From contig BROG01000251.1 in the NCBI GenBank assembly GCA_030159075.1, positions 834,501 through 898,500 of the forward strand: a stretch of DNA of 64,000 nt, in the 5' to 3' direction. The first letter of the stretch is position 1. Each line of letters opens with the position of its first letter. Shown here one piece after another: positions 50,871-53,460 of this stretch. Both the position numbers and the translations under genes were made by a program. The notes below the pieces were generated by a model. The model searched no databases. It was not told the origin of the DNA and was given only the letters and a program-made list of their open reading frames with translations. The DNA is from Atrina japonica (lineage: Eukaryota > Mollusca > Bivalvia > Pterioida > Pinnidae).

Positions 50871-51540
50871 GTTATTTTATTTTGTTCCTTCTGTCTTGTC
50901 GTTCTTATAAACTAAATGTATTCTCTTCATATTTAACTCTGCAGTCTACTCACAATATGGTTGACTATGTCTAGCTTACTAAAACATGTGGGAAAAGAAT
51001 TTACATAAGCTCTAACCTTTTTTCTGATCCCTTTTTGGTCAAATGCATTGTTACTGTATTGATATTATTGTATGTATATTTTACATAAATAAAATAAGTT
51101 TAAACTAAACAAATATTTAATTAAGGTTACTTAGGTAGTTTGCCTACATACATTTATTATTGCTACATGGATTTTAGCCTACTTGTTGTAAAGAAAATAT
51201 GTTGTATCTCAGATTTTGGTATTACAGAATAATCAGTGATTTGTGAAAACCTACATGGATTAAGTTAAAAAAAATGAAATTTATTTTTAAAAAATATGGG
51301 CAAAACATACCCAGGAGAATCATTTCAAAAAGATAGTTTTGCATAGAAAGTATGGGAACTTAAGTTTGTGATGTACATGTGCTTTACTTCCCCTTTCTCT
51401 TTACCTGTTTGTTTGTGAAGATTTCCATCCTGAGAATCTATTGTGCTGTAACTTTTCTGAGGAAATACTTTATTCTGGAACCCGTGCGAGACTGATACAT
51501 GCTTCTCACGTGGGAGGATGGGCGTTTCTTCAACAGACAT
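4909..51540 (-). CDS. White-like ABCG half-transporter gene (16 coding exons, 3' end outside window)
   Basis: Joined minus-strand exons: 51405-51540, 34310-34462, 33719-33767, 31115-31304, 30429-30500, 28298-28396, 26866-27032, 26078-26149, 22808-22910, 12468-12572, 11795-11814, 10830-10935, 10312-10449, 8686-8778, 7749-7806, 4909-4986. They total 1639 nt (546 codons plus 1 nt), every junction keeps frame, and every intron is GT-AG. Domain order is N-terminal tail (about 1-60), nucleotide-binding domain (about 60-315), linker (about 315-388), then membrane segments. Motifs seen are GASGAGKST (Walker A), YVQQDD (Q-loop), SGGEMKR (signature), [12 protein letters not shown] (Walker B and D-loop) and TIHQPSSE (H-loop). 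NBD before TMD is the reverse ABCG order. [11 protein letters not shown] in the linker resembles white and scarlet. Family knowledge: these are half-transporters that dimerise and export pigment precursors or related molecules into vesicles. The last TM segments and stop are missing and probably lie left of base 1. The exact white/scarlet/brown orthology is not settled. Confidence 0.94.
5033..5205. repeat. 22-bp tandem repeat, about 8 copies
   Basis: Units of the form CTTGTAGATTATAACTTCCTAT repeat head to tail with a few substitutions, in the intron between ABCG exons 16 and 15. Confidence 0.88.
5206..6290. other. Intron sequence, nothing recognised
   Basis: AT-rich intronic DNA. No exon of the ABCG gene, no other coding sequence and no clear repeat structure was seen. 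Confidence 0.5.
6300..7640. repeat. Long-period degenerate tandem repeat
   Basis: A block containing ATTACTTTGATCCACC, AAATTCAAAAACAAAGG, GTGATGGATAGTACTCATC and GGTCTTTCCACAATGGACC recurs about eight times with period roughly 115-180 bp and many indels. It ends in a GACAGACAGAC-type run near 7635. The short reading frames inside are chance. Confidence 0.7.
7749..7806 (-). CDS. ABCG exon 15: TM3
   Basis: Exon of 58 nt reading [19 protein letters not shown] plus G, a membrane helix ending in the YWM motif common before the TM3-TM4 loop. Acceptor TTGCTGTAG; donor GTG|GTAAGT. Confidence 0.92.
7895..8560. repeat. 34-bp tandem repeat (minisatellite)
   Basis: Units such as GTATCACTGAAGGAGAATG followed by TATGTGAAACACAGA repeat about 18 times. 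They are regular at the right end (8380-8550) and more variable in length to the left. The repeat lies in the intron between ABCG exons 15 and 14. Confidence 0.88.
8686..8778 (-). CDS. ABCG exon 14: loop after TM2
   Basis: Exactly 31 codons: [20 protein letters not shown], then YICKNLVE. The E-x-PVFLRE and LYRT motifs are the conserved intracellular loop of ABCG transporters. Acceptor GTATTGCAG; donor GAG|GTGAGT. Confidence 0.95.
8806..8962. repeat. Dispersed MITE-like repeat, copy 1
   Basis: Shares GTGACCACCTGTGTATAAAG, CCAAATAGTACCATTTGTGT and CAAAGACCCC-type segments with copies at 29954-30130 and 31457-31641. It begins CAGTAGAACCT, like pogo/Tigger ends. This is the most diverged copy; its right end is eroded. 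Confidence 0.65.
9058..10009. mobile_element. TTAA-flanked nonautonomous DNA transposon, 0.95 kb
   Basis: The left end TTAAGGGGAAGAAGG (9058) and the right end CCTTCTTCCCCTTAA (10009) are perfect inverted repeats over 15 bp, continuing imperfectly to CACCTGG versus CCAGGGTA. TTAA at both ends fits the target duplication of piggyBac- or Kolobok-type transposons. The interior has no transposase. It includes a stretch of repeated AAGGTCA-like words near 9425-9465. Confidence 0.8.
10312..10449 (-). CDS. ABCG exon 13: TM1 and TM2
   Basis: Exactly 46 codons. [11 protein letters not shown] is TM1, followed by a polar loop and [20 protein letters not shown] as TM2. Acceptor GTTCTCCACAG; donor AAT|GTAAGT. 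Confidence 0.95.
10830..10935 (-). CDS. ABCG exon 12: connector helix before the membrane domain
   Basis: Exon of 106 nt reading [17 protein letters not shown] and ending [22 protein letters not shown] with a following basic segment is the amphipathic connector helix entering TM1 in ABCG proteins. Acceptor AAATTACAG; donor TTT|GTAAGT. Confidence 0.95.
11008..11605. repeat. 52-bp tandem repeat, about 11 copies
   Basis: Head-to-tail units beginning CCAGTAACCTGAGTTCCTGT and including CTATAAAATCACCTGACCCA; adjacent copies differ by only a few bases. It lies in the intron between ABCG exons 12 and 11, about 70 bp from exon 12. The high similarity suggests a length-variable VNTR. Confidence 0.93.
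11795..11814 (-). CDS. ABCG exon 11: 20-nt microexon
   Basis: Acceptor TTTCTTTCCAG and donor AAG|GTAAGT enclose only 20 nt, reading AETDTV plus AG, completed by C of exon 12 to Ser. It is needed for frame: exon 10 ends in phase 0 and exon 12 starts with one leftover base. Skipping it would shift the reading frame before every membrane helix. Confidence 0.86.
12468..12572 (-). CDS. ABCG exon 10: cytoplasmic linker helix
   Basis: Exactly 35 codons, phase 0 at both ends. It reads [16 protein letters not shown] and ends ECNGISVV. This poorly conserved region precedes the first membrane helix. Acceptor CTGTTTTAG; donor GTG|GTAAGA. Confidence 0.88.
12573..13585. other. Intron sequence, nothing recognised
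   Basis: AT-rich start of the 10.2-kb intron between ABCG exons 10 and 9. No exon or clear repeat was found. The inverted ends of the pogo-like element that follows could not be located here. Confidence 0.45.
13586..15335 (+). pseudogene. Pogo/Tigger-like DDE transposase, inactivated
   Basis: ATG at 13586 follows a TTTTTTTTTCAGG acceptor-like run. The N-terminus reads as a Psq/CENP-B-type helix-turn-helix ([17 protein letters not shown]). The DDE_1 core follows: [14 protein letters not shown] with the first Asp, then [17 protein letters not shown] separate frame has [20 protein letters not shown], a hallmark of pogo-type transposases. The C-terminus reads CGKCNVCC, then FFCPKC, a zinc-finger-like end. 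Stops near 13716 and 13820 and frameshifts around 14270-14350 and 14800 kill it. A run of 13 G near 15294-15306 interrupts the zinc-finger region. Confidence 0.88.
15690..21905. repeat. 6.2-kb tract made mostly of A on the plus strand
   Basis: By eye about four bases in five are A, with scattered C and fewer G and T, and almost no T-runs. It begins after repeated ATCAATGTTTTGAATCAATTC units (15675, 16040, 16060, 16225). Two C-rich islands (about 17520-17600 and 19630-19755) interrupt it. All long Phe- or Lys-rich reading frames here are artefacts of composition. It lies within the ABCG intron between exons 10 and 9. It could be an expanded A-rich satellite or an assembly or consensus artefact. 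Confidence 0.8.
21906..22807. other. Intron sequence, nothing recognised
   Basis: Ordinary AT-rich intron before ABCG exon 9. The start (21942-21975) resembles 15543-15575 on the other side of the A-rich tract. Confidence 0.4.
22808..22910 (-). CDS. ABCG exon 9: linker with [11 protein letters not shown]
   Basis: Exon of 103 nt, residues 313-347. [20 protein letters not shown] is the family-specific linker and is the best single pointer to the white/scarlet group. Acceptor GTTTTCCAG; donor ATG|GTAAGC. The next intron, 10.2 kb, holds the pogo-like transposase and the A-rich tract. Confidence 0.94.
23270..23456. mobile_element. 187-bp pogo-like MITE with TA flanks
   Basis: The left end CTGTGGAATCTCGTTATGTC and the right end, read in reverse, CAGTGGAATCTTGTTATCTC form inverted repeats of about 25 bp, with TA on both sides. 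CAGTGGAA(C/T)CT ends are typical of pogo/Tigger elements. No coding capacity. Confidence 0.85.
23512..23940. repeat. Imperfect inverted-repeat element
   Basis: The left arm has GGGATAGAATTGAGCGAC and TTACTAGTCC. The right arm has GTCCGATGCAAAAATTACTAG and GCTAATTTTGAACCCTGG. The arms are inverted and diverged. Probably an old MITE; boundaries are approximate. Confidence 0.45.
24796..24850. repeat. (TA)n microsatellite
   Basis: About 27 uninterrupted TA dinucleotides. Overlapping Tyr/Ile reading frames here are meaningless. Confidence 0.97.
24985..25830. repeat. 79-bp tandem repeat with 61-bp variant units
   Basis: Units starting TGATACATCAATACATGTCC and containing CCATTATAACAAGCATTCT repeat about 11 times. 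Some units lack an internal segment of about 18 bp and read GCATTATAAACAAGCATTCT, so 79-bp and 61-bp forms alternate. It lies in the intron between ABCG exons 9 and 8. Confidence 0.9.
26078..26149 (-). CDS. ABCG exon 8: end of nucleotide-binding domain
   Basis: Exon of 72 nt that completes Glu289 and reads [14 protein letters not shown], then ESLEFFK. This is the last beta strand and helix of the ABCG nucleotide-binding domain. Acceptor CATTTGTAG; donor AAA|GTATGT. Confidence 0.93.
26150..26865. other. Short intron, nothing recognised
   Basis: AT-rich intron between ABCG exons 8 and 7; no repeat or coding signal. Confidence 0.5.
26866..27032 (-). CDS. ABCG exon 7: Walker B, D-loop and H-loop
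   Basis: Exon of 167 nt, residues 234-289. [12 protein letters not shown] carries the Walker B Asp, the catalytic Glu and the D-loop. [19 protein letters not shown] carries the switch His. Acceptor CATCACAG; donor TGA|GTAAGT. All residues needed for ATP hydrolysis are present, so the gene looks functional here. Confidence 0.96.
27106..27528. mobile_element. 423-bp MITE with 24-bp inverted ends
   Basis: The left end TACCGTAAATTGGGATATTT continues to TGGC. The right end in reverse is TACCATAAATTGGGATATTT, then TGGC; one mismatch in 24. The ends start with TA, and inner GGCCA and GGTCAC words are also mirrored. No transposase. It lies in the intron between ABCG exons 7 and 6. Confidence 0.85.
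28298..28396 (-). CDS. ABCG exon 6: ABC signature motif
   Basis: Exactly 33 codons, phase 0 at both ends. It reads [12 protein letters not shown], then [21 protein letters not shown] is the ABC signature that completes the ATP site of the partner subunit. Donor GAG|GTAAAG; acceptor TTTGTACACAG. Confidence 0.95.
28560..28700 (-). mobile_element. Truncated SINE related to the copy at 35293
   Basis: GGAGATGTCACCATCTGAGG and ATGACATGGGACCTCAGTTT with CTCATCCGAAAGATGA match, in reverse orientation, the body of the SINE at 35293-35571. The tRNA-like head is missing. Confidence 0.6.
29460..29570. repeat. TTTTGTTATT-type simple repeat, tail of the adjoining SINE
   Basis: Repeats of TTTTGTTATTA and close variants abut the 3' end of the minus-strand SINE, as expected for a SINE tail. 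Confidence 0.7.
29571..29818 (-). mobile_element. tRNA-derived SINE
   Basis: Read on the minus strand from 29818, AACCAAGTGGTTAGAGCATC fits a tRNA A box and GGTTCGAGCC fits a B box at the right distance for an internal pol III promoter. A non-tRNA body of about 170 bp follows, and the simple-repeat tail completes the SINE layout. Confidence 0.8.
29954..30130. mobile_element. Pogo-like MITE, copy 2 of the dispersed repeat
   Basis: The ends CAGTAAAATCTGC and CAAGTTTCACTG are inverted, with TA on each side. The body shares CATAAAGACCACCTGGTCA-like and GTACCATTTGTGTACAAATC segments with the copies at 8806 and 31457. Confidence 0.78.
30158..30383. repeat. Imperfect inverted-repeat element
   Basis: The left arm TTAACTCATTGACCCCTGT and the right arm ATCACAGGGGTTGAAAAGTTAA are inverted and diverged. 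The terminal words resemble those of the short MITEs at 35886 and 38376. Confidence 0.5.
30429..30500 (-). CDS. ABCG exon 5: helical subdomain
   Basis: Exactly 24 codons, phase 0 at both ends: ALLRMDKRM, then KVDEVIKE. This is the helical stretch between Q-loop and signature in ABCG proteins. Acceptor TATATTCTAG; donor GAG|GTTTGT. Confidence 0.92.
31115..31304 (-). CDS. ABCG exon 4: Walker A and Q-loop
   Basis: Exon of 190 nt, residues 113-176. It reads [15 protein letters not shown] at the start, then GDIRVNG and [10 protein letters not shown], and ends REHLTFR. The Walker A Lys and Ser and the Q-loop Gln are intact. The donor AGG|GTTTGT is weaker than most in this gene. A reading frame that runs on past this donor into the intron is not coding. 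Confidence 0.95.
31457..31641. mobile_element. Pogo-like MITE, copy 3 of the dispersed repeat
   Basis: CAGTATAACCTGCTTTAGCG at the left and CAAGTTTCACTG at the right, with TA flanks. Strongly similar to 29954-30130, including about 20 bp of shared flank on the left. Confidence 0.8.
31727..31833. mobile_element. 107-bp MITE with perfect 16-bp inverted ends
   Basis: GGACCCAGTTGCACAA at the left and TTGTGCAACTGGGTCC at the right match perfectly. The interior carries mirrored TTAAATTTAA words. No coding capacity. Confidence 0.88.
31834..32960. other. Intron sequence, nothing recognised
   Basis: Intron between ABCG exons 4 and 3. An open frame of 115 codons (32244-32591, plus strand) has no recognisable domain and is judged chance. 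Confidence 0.4.
32965..33360. repeat. 61-bp tandem repeat, about 6.5 copies
   Basis: Units start GATCACTTTAAAGGAGGTTT and contain CTCTATTTGACGAAATCATA or CCAGATTATGATAGTTCA. The two unit types partly alternate, suggesting an older dimer. Confidence 0.88.
33719..33767 (-). CDS. ABCG exon 3: 49-nt exon with first half of Walker A
   Basis: Short exon reading [15 protein letters not shown], with acceptor TATTTTCAG and donor AAG|GTAACA. The final AG joins T of exon 4 to encode the Ser of GASGAGKST, so the phosphate-binding loop is split by an intron of about 2.4 kb. Confidence 0.93.
34310..34462 (-). CDS. ABCG exon 2: approach to the nucleotide-binding domain
   Basis: Exon of 153 nt with acceptor TTTTACAG and donor ATG|GTATGT, residues 46-97. 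It contains [16 protein letters not shown], the strand that opens ABCG nucleotide-binding domains, then a basic Cys-bearing loop ([11 protein letters not shown]) and PKQILKN. The last codon is completed by exon 3 to give LKNVSG, a conserved lead-in to Walker A. The Cys-rich loop is where ABCG sequences vary in length. Confidence 0.92.
35293..35571 (+). mobile_element. tRNA-derived SINE with AACAATAAACAAACAA tail
   Basis: GGCTCATTTGGTAGCGCGCT resembles a tRNA D-arm and A box. GGTTATGAGTCCAG is a weakened B box. The body contains CACATTAAAGATCCCTCACT and GACGTCTCCATATGAGTG. The end GGATGTTAAACAACAATAAA with further AAACAAACAA is a tail I associate with bivalve SINEs. Confidence 0.82.
35886..35983 (-). 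mobile_element. 98-bp MITE, copy 1
   Basis: CTCTAACTCATCAACCCCTA at the left and AGGGTGAATGAGTTAAAGAG at the right are inverted. In reverse it matches 38376-38463 (CATTTGGACTGG and GATTTACAGAAG in both). Confidence 0.75.
36486..36825. repeat. Segment duplication, copy A
   Basis: GAACTAGATTCCAGACAAAT to AATACAGATATCTAACA recurs at 37227-37538 in the same orientation with substitutions and small indels. The two copies are about 740 bp apart, start to start. A shorter third piece (TCGTTCTAGTATCTGAACC) is at 39570. Confidence 0.85.
37227..37538. repeat. Segment duplication, copy B
   Basis: Direct copy of 36486-36825; conserved landmarks are TTCTAGTATCTGAACC, AGTCGTGTATGA and CACACAGCA(C/T)TGAATAATATC. 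No reading frame is conserved between the copies, so it is noncoding. Confidence 0.85.
37821..38321. mobile_element. 501-bp MITE with about 65-bp inverted ends and TA flanks
   Basis: CAGTCATGGGACATAAATAT at the left is mirrored by ATTATGTCCCATGACTG at the right, and the match runs inward to TTGTTTTATATAAAACCAA. TA lies on both sides, as for Tc1/mariner-type insertions. The near-identical arms point to a young element. No transposase inside. Confidence 0.93.
38376..38463 (+). mobile_element. Short MITE, copy 2
   Basis: TTAACCCATTCACCTAAAAT to TTTCAGGGGTTGTTGATTTAA; same family as 35886-35983 in the opposite orientation. Confidence 0.65.
38690..38890. repeat. Diverged duplicate of 51150-51350
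   Basis: GCTGTAAAGAAAATATGTT, GAGAATTATTTGAATAAAGA and TTTTACATAGA-type words occur in the same order and spacing at 51150-51350, next to ABCG exon 1. Either an old duplication or two copies of an unknown repeat. Confidence 0.55.
39060..39345. repeat. Degenerate TTAATATT-rich array
   Basis: Short irregular units of the form TTTTTAATATTAAAAA and TCTTAATATCA recur about 12 times with inverted symmetry. Similar in style to the array at 53890-54165. Confidence 0.55.
39784..39860 (-). CDS. Candidate alternative first exon of the ABCG gene (encodes only Met)
   Basis: On the minus strand an ATG at 39787-39785 is followed by one G and then a strong donor, ATGG|GTAAGTAGG. Splicing to exon 2 would read M-E-L-S-K-T-R, in frame with the transporter and without the 45-residue tail of exon 1. 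An in-frame TAA lies 13 codons upstream, with no other ATG between. The 5' limit of the exon is unknown and the upper coordinate is a guess. The matching phase could be chance (one in three), so this is a candidate only. Confidence 0.4.
40268..40511 (+). pseudogene. LINE-A: 2A-like motif and start of the endonuclease
   Basis: The frame at 40269 reads [10 protein letters not shown], which fits the D-(V/I)-E-x-N-P-G-P consensus of 2A-like ribosome-skipping peptides (40275-40298). About 45 residues later come [20 protein letters not shown] and TESWL, the first motif of an APE-type LINE endonuclease. A stop lies 10 codons before the motif. The frame is broken at 40511, where about 2.5 kb of other DNA intervenes before the endonuclease resumes at 42984. 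Confidence 0.82.
41804..42982. mobile_element. 1.2-kb fold-back element built of GATATC palindromes
   Basis: The left end ATGGGGCGCTGTTTTACTTT and the right end, in reverse, ATGGGGCGCGGTTTTACTTT match over at least 65 bp with about three mismatches. Both arms are filled with units like CGAATAGGTGATATCACC, each itself a palindrome, about 25-30 in all. A core of about 400 bp (42070-42480) is unique. A second internal copy of the terminal segment at 42636 suggests nesting. It lies between two parts of the LINE-A endonuclease. Confidence 0.9.
42984..43780 (+). pseudogene. LINE-A: rest of the endonuclease
   Basis: [34 protein letters not shown] and [12 protein letters not shown] are endonuclease motifs (the GDLN/GDFN motif supplies catalytic residues). 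[14 protein letters not shown] precedes a 41-bp tandem array that interrupts the domain before its final SDH motif. Confidence 0.82.
43418..43780. repeat. 41-bp tandem array inside the LINE-A endonuclease
   Basis: About 8.7 copies of a unit starting GAACCCTTTCTAGATGTAAA and ending GAGCTATTG, nearly identical. The first unit reads as coding sequence (CEPFLDVN), so the array grew from LINE sequence in place. One unit is shortened near 43690. Confidence 0.93.
43781..44200 (+). pseudogene. LINE-A: linker between endonuclease and reverse transcriptase
   Basis: Fragments in broken frames include [18 protein letters not shown] and [16 protein letters not shown], typical of the LINE linker. Decayed. 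Confidence 0.65.
44868..44932 (+). mobile_element. Fragment of the CATAGGCGTCGG MITE family
   Basis: AGTTGTGATAATTGTTGTG, CCGACAATGGA and CCCCAACTT match, in order, the interior of the MITE at 46778-46927. Both terminal repeats are missing. Confidence 0.65.
44933..45327 (+). pseudogene. LINE-A: linker before RT and start of RT
   Basis: [18 protein letters not shown] and [14 protein letters not shown] are typical of the LINE pre-RT region, followed by [10 protein letters not shown] and a [12 protein letters not shown] motif. It is interrupted exactly at TTAA (45328) by another element and resumes at 46012. Confidence 0.8.
45328..46015. mobile_element. 688-bp TTAA-flanked element inserted in LINE-A
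   Basis: TTAAAGACATAGTATCTACG at the left is mirrored perfectly by CGTAGATACTATGTCTTTAA at the right. Removing the element plus one TTAA restores an open LINE frame ([19 protein letters not shown]), which proves insertion and a TTAA target duplication. TTAA targets fit piggyBac or Kolobok types; the terminal bases are not classic piggyBac. Confidence 0.93.
45589..45711 (+). CDS. Small ORF in the TTAA element, possible transposase N-terminus remnant
   Basis: ATG at 45589 opens 40 codons starting [22 protein letters not shown] is an AT-hook core, common near the N-termini of DNA-binding proteins. After one frameshift near 45660 the next frame reads [18 protein letters not shown]. No further domain is seen. 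It may be a leftover of the autonomous parent's protein or chance; I do not recognise the family. Confidence 0.35.
   Translation: MASKAKTNRGRPVKFQIQLEKEIGMFWRITTRPNKYWKGA
46016..46160 (+). pseudogene. LINE-A: reverse transcriptase finger region
   Basis: Continues the LINE frame across the TTAA insertion ([15 protein letters not shown]), then [15 protein letters not shown], the conserved VFKKGD motif of LINE RTs. It breaks down after about 46160. Confidence 0.78.
46395..46570 (-). pseudogene. LINE-A: inverted piece of the RT palm
   Basis: On the minus strand this reads [16 protein letters not shown] and [19 protein letters not shown] with NPNKTK, the RT active-site motif and the region after it. 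The usual FADD is FAND here, so the first catalytic Asp is lost. The segment is inverted relative to LINE-A sequence on both sides. Confidence 0.75.
46590..47610 (+). pseudogene. LINE-A: C-terminal part
   Basis: [20 protein letters not shown], then [17 protein letters not shown], the thumb-like end of LINE RT. A MITE (46778-46927) interrupts it, and it resumes with [20 protein letters not shown]. The end region has [20 protein letters not shown] and [11 protein letters not shown], a Cys/His motif seen at the C-terminus of jockey/CR1/L2-like elements. Confidence 0.8.
46778..46927. mobile_element. 150-bp MITE with 14-bp inverted ends and 5-bp target duplication
   Basis: CATAGGCGTCGGAA at the left and TTCCGACGCCTATG at the right match perfectly. 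ATGCC flanks both sides (46773-46777 and 46928-46932). Removing the element and one ATGCC restores the LINE-A frame from VLEHA into DIIFDK, confirming the insertion. A related fragment is at 44868. Confidence 0.92.
47648..48130 (+). pseudogene. LINE-B: endonuclease remnant
   Basis: Broken frames read [32 protein letters not shown] and [16 protein letters not shown], an APE-type endonuclease. [18 protein letters not shown] follows. Several frameshifts. Confidence 0.78.
48380..50110 (+). pseudogene. LINE-B: linker and reverse transcriptase
   Basis: Pieces in shifting frames: ITINSLKRNKSPG-like motif near 49010, [12 protein letters not shown] near 49180, [10 protein letters not shown] near 49400, [11 protein letters not shown] near 49560, [17 protein letters not shown] near 49715 with an intact catalytic pair, and [25 protein letters not shown] near 50085 ends the core. 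Too many breaks to be active. Confidence 0.82.
50111..50620 (+). mobile_element. LINE-B 3' end with TTGTCA-repeat tail
   Basis: Frames decay after 50110. The segment ends ACGTTTATGAGAATAAAA followed by four to five TTGTCA units (50590-50620), a hexamer-repeat tail as used by several LINE clades instead of poly(A). Confidence 0.7.
50779..50868. repeat. (TC)45 microsatellite
   Basis: Ninety bases of uninterrupted TC. On the host-gene strand it is (GA)n, about 540 bp inside the donor of exon 1. Confidence 0.98.
51150..51350. repeat. Diverged duplicate of 38690-38890, beside ABCG exon 1
   Basis: See 38690-38890. This copy ends about 55 bp from the exon 1 donor; the similarity does not extend into the exon. 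Confidence 0.55.
51405..51540 (-). CDS. ABCG exon 1: start codon and N-terminal tail
   Basis: ATG at 51540-51538 opens 45 codons and one extra base before the donor CAG|GTAAAG. In-frame TAG and TAA codons lie upstream with no other ATG between, so this is the first usable start. The peptide begins [14 protein letters not shown] and ends DGNLHKQT; it is hydrophilic with no signal peptide. A KSYSTID stretch recalls the NYGTL-type motif in the tails of white proteins. Its trailing G joins AA of exon 2 to make Glu46. A possible 3' splice site (TTTATTTACAG) lies just upstream near 51611, so a noncoding leader exon may exist. Assignment rests on phase, donor quality and tail similarity, because the next exon is 16.9 kb away. 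Confidence 0.78.
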
Positions 51541-52108
51541 AGCTGGCGTCAATGGAAGTGGACTTCGTTTCTGGGGCTTTAATTACTATTATGAGCAGAA
51601 TACCATTCTGTAAATAAATAATGATAGTTGTAATTCAATCACTATACCCATCTTCCGACATTATTTTCTAAGAAAGCGACAAATAAACATTACGACAGTA
51701 TGCCCTCATCAGTTGATATGTTTTATTAGAGGACCTGGATCCGAAAAGATTCAGGCGGGCTACAGCGGGTGTGAGTTCCCTACAAGATCGCAAAAAAATG
51801 CAAAACCTTTAATTTTCTGTAAAAGGTGGTGAACTGACAATAAGTTACAAAAAAAAAACTCTCAACGCTTGACGAAGATATTCTAGGCTTGCTCCCCTTT
51901 AACTTGGATCCGCCCCTGATACTCATTCTGAAGCTAAACTAGTTGTTTGTATAACTTACAGGTACGACTGACAAAAACATCAAGTCAATCCTCCCTCATG
52001 AAAGAAAAATAAAAATAGTTGAGCATCTTGGGGCGAATAAGGAATAATTGTTATATCTTTATATATGCGATCAAATGTAACACACACGTTTTTCATCTGG
52101 CCACACAA
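51541..52108. promoter_or_regulatory. Upstream of exon 1: leader and possible promoter, nothing defined
   Basis: Sequence 5' of the ABCG start codon on the minus strand. A possible acceptor near 51611 makes a leader exon likely. No clear TATA box or initiator could be assigned. Confidence 0.25.
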
Positions 52109-52217
52109 AATGAGTTTGAATATTCTGTGACTTGGACAACACATATGTATGGCACGCCCAAATTGAAAATGAGTTTGAATATTCTGTGACTTGGACAACA
52201 CATATGTATGGCACGCC
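52109..52217. repeat. 60-bp tandem duplication
   Basis: AAAATGAGTTTGAATATTCT through GTATGGCACGCC occurs twice in a row, almost identical. A 79-codon minus-strand frame here is just the duplicated sequence read open. Confidence 0.9.
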
Positions 52218-53333
52218 AAAATGACATTAACGAGTTAACGTAGTATTTCTCAGTTAAACCCAGTTTTACTTAATATAGACACAGACGGGAAATTAGCAAA
52301 TAAGCTAAAGGACAAACGCGACGATTTCGGCTTTCCCATCGTAAATTTTCAACATTTAAGTAGTAATATCCCTCAGTCACCCGCATATGGAGTTTACATT
52401 TCACAAATGATCCGATATGCCAGGGCGTGTACAACATATGAAGATTTCATATACAGAGGTAAACTACTCACTGACAAATTATTGACACGGGGATATCGTT
52501 TAATGTCAACGTTCCGCAAATTTTTCGGTCGGAATAATAGTCCTGTTTGCGATTACTCTGTTTCACTAAGTGAAATATTGAGTTGCCTTTTCCTTGGCGG
52601 TTGTTGAGACGTCTGTACCAATTGTGACGAGGATTCACTCCTCACGTATTTCATTGGACTTGACTGTGGGCTCACGGCGGGTGTGACCGGTCGACAGGGG
52701 ATGCTTACTCCTCCATGGCACCTGATCCCACATCTTTGTTTCCGGAGTTCCGTGTTTGTACATTTTTAACGGATTTGTATCTGTGTCCTGGACATTCTAT
52801 TGATTTATACTTTGGTGTCTGAGGTTTTTTGTATTTTTCTCCAGTTAAACCTTCTTTTCTCAGTAACCCTTATTAACTGGAGAAAAACTAGGTTTAAATG
52901 CGCCAAAATCACAAAATGAGTTAAACCTAGTTTTTCTCTTAAAACATAGTTTAATTGAGAAAAACTAGATTTAACTGCGCCACAAATACATTATTGATTA
53001 TTAATTTGATTTTGGCGCAGTTAATCTTAGTTTTTCTCAGTTAGATCTACTTTTTCTCCAGTTAATTTGGGTTAAAAACAAGATTTAACTGAGAAAAACT
53101 AGGTTTATTTCGAGAAAAACTAGGATTAACTCATTATTGTAATGTCGGTGTGCTTCATCAGTTAAACCTATTTTTTTTCAGTTAAACCTAGATTTTTTTT
53201 TCAATAACCCACATTAGCTAAAGAAAAACTAGGTTTAACTGAGAAAACATAGGTTTAACTGGAGAAAAACTAAGTTTATCTGCGAAAAACTAGGTTTAAC
53301 TCATTAATGTGATTTTGGCGTACCCCACATATT
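52211..53333. mobile_element. 1.1-kb fold-back repeat of TTAAACCTAGTTTTTCTC units
   Basis: The left end GCACGCCAAAATGACATTAA and the right end, in reverse, GTACGCCAAAATCACATTAA are inverted, followed by GAGTTAA. The interior (52830-53310) holds about 15 copies of GTTAAACCTAGTTTTTCTC in both orientations, with the GGCGCA(C/A)TTAA word as a recurrent pivot. A retroelement tail (52265-52830) is embedded near the left end. Confidence 0.8.
52265..52830 (+). mobile_element. Retroelement tail: RT-polyprotein C-terminus and 3' UTR
   Basis: The frame from 52270 reads KLKDKRDDFGFPIVNFQHLS, then PAYGVYISQMIRYARACTTY and FRKFFGRN, ending CLFLGGC. This C-terminus follows an RT-type polyprotein in many mollusc and other invertebrate sequences I recall; I cannot name its class safely. 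The 3' segment GGCGGGTGTGACCGGTCGAC followed by AGGGGATGCTTACTCC is familiar from mollusc repeats. The rest of the RT is absent. Confidence 0.65.
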
Positions 53334-53460
53334 GGCCTTTCATACGCGTCTTGCGTTTCGTAATGCAATTCTGCCAACATGAAAACACAGATCATAATAA
53401 ACCATTTTTCACAACAATTCTTAATCTCACTTAATTTACGAGGAACTATAACTAGAGTCT

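Noticed and set aside
51710..51925. MITE with GGATCC-containing ends
   Set aside because: CCTGGATCCG and TTGGATCCGCCCC look like a pair of ends, but the inverted match is too short and imperfect to support.
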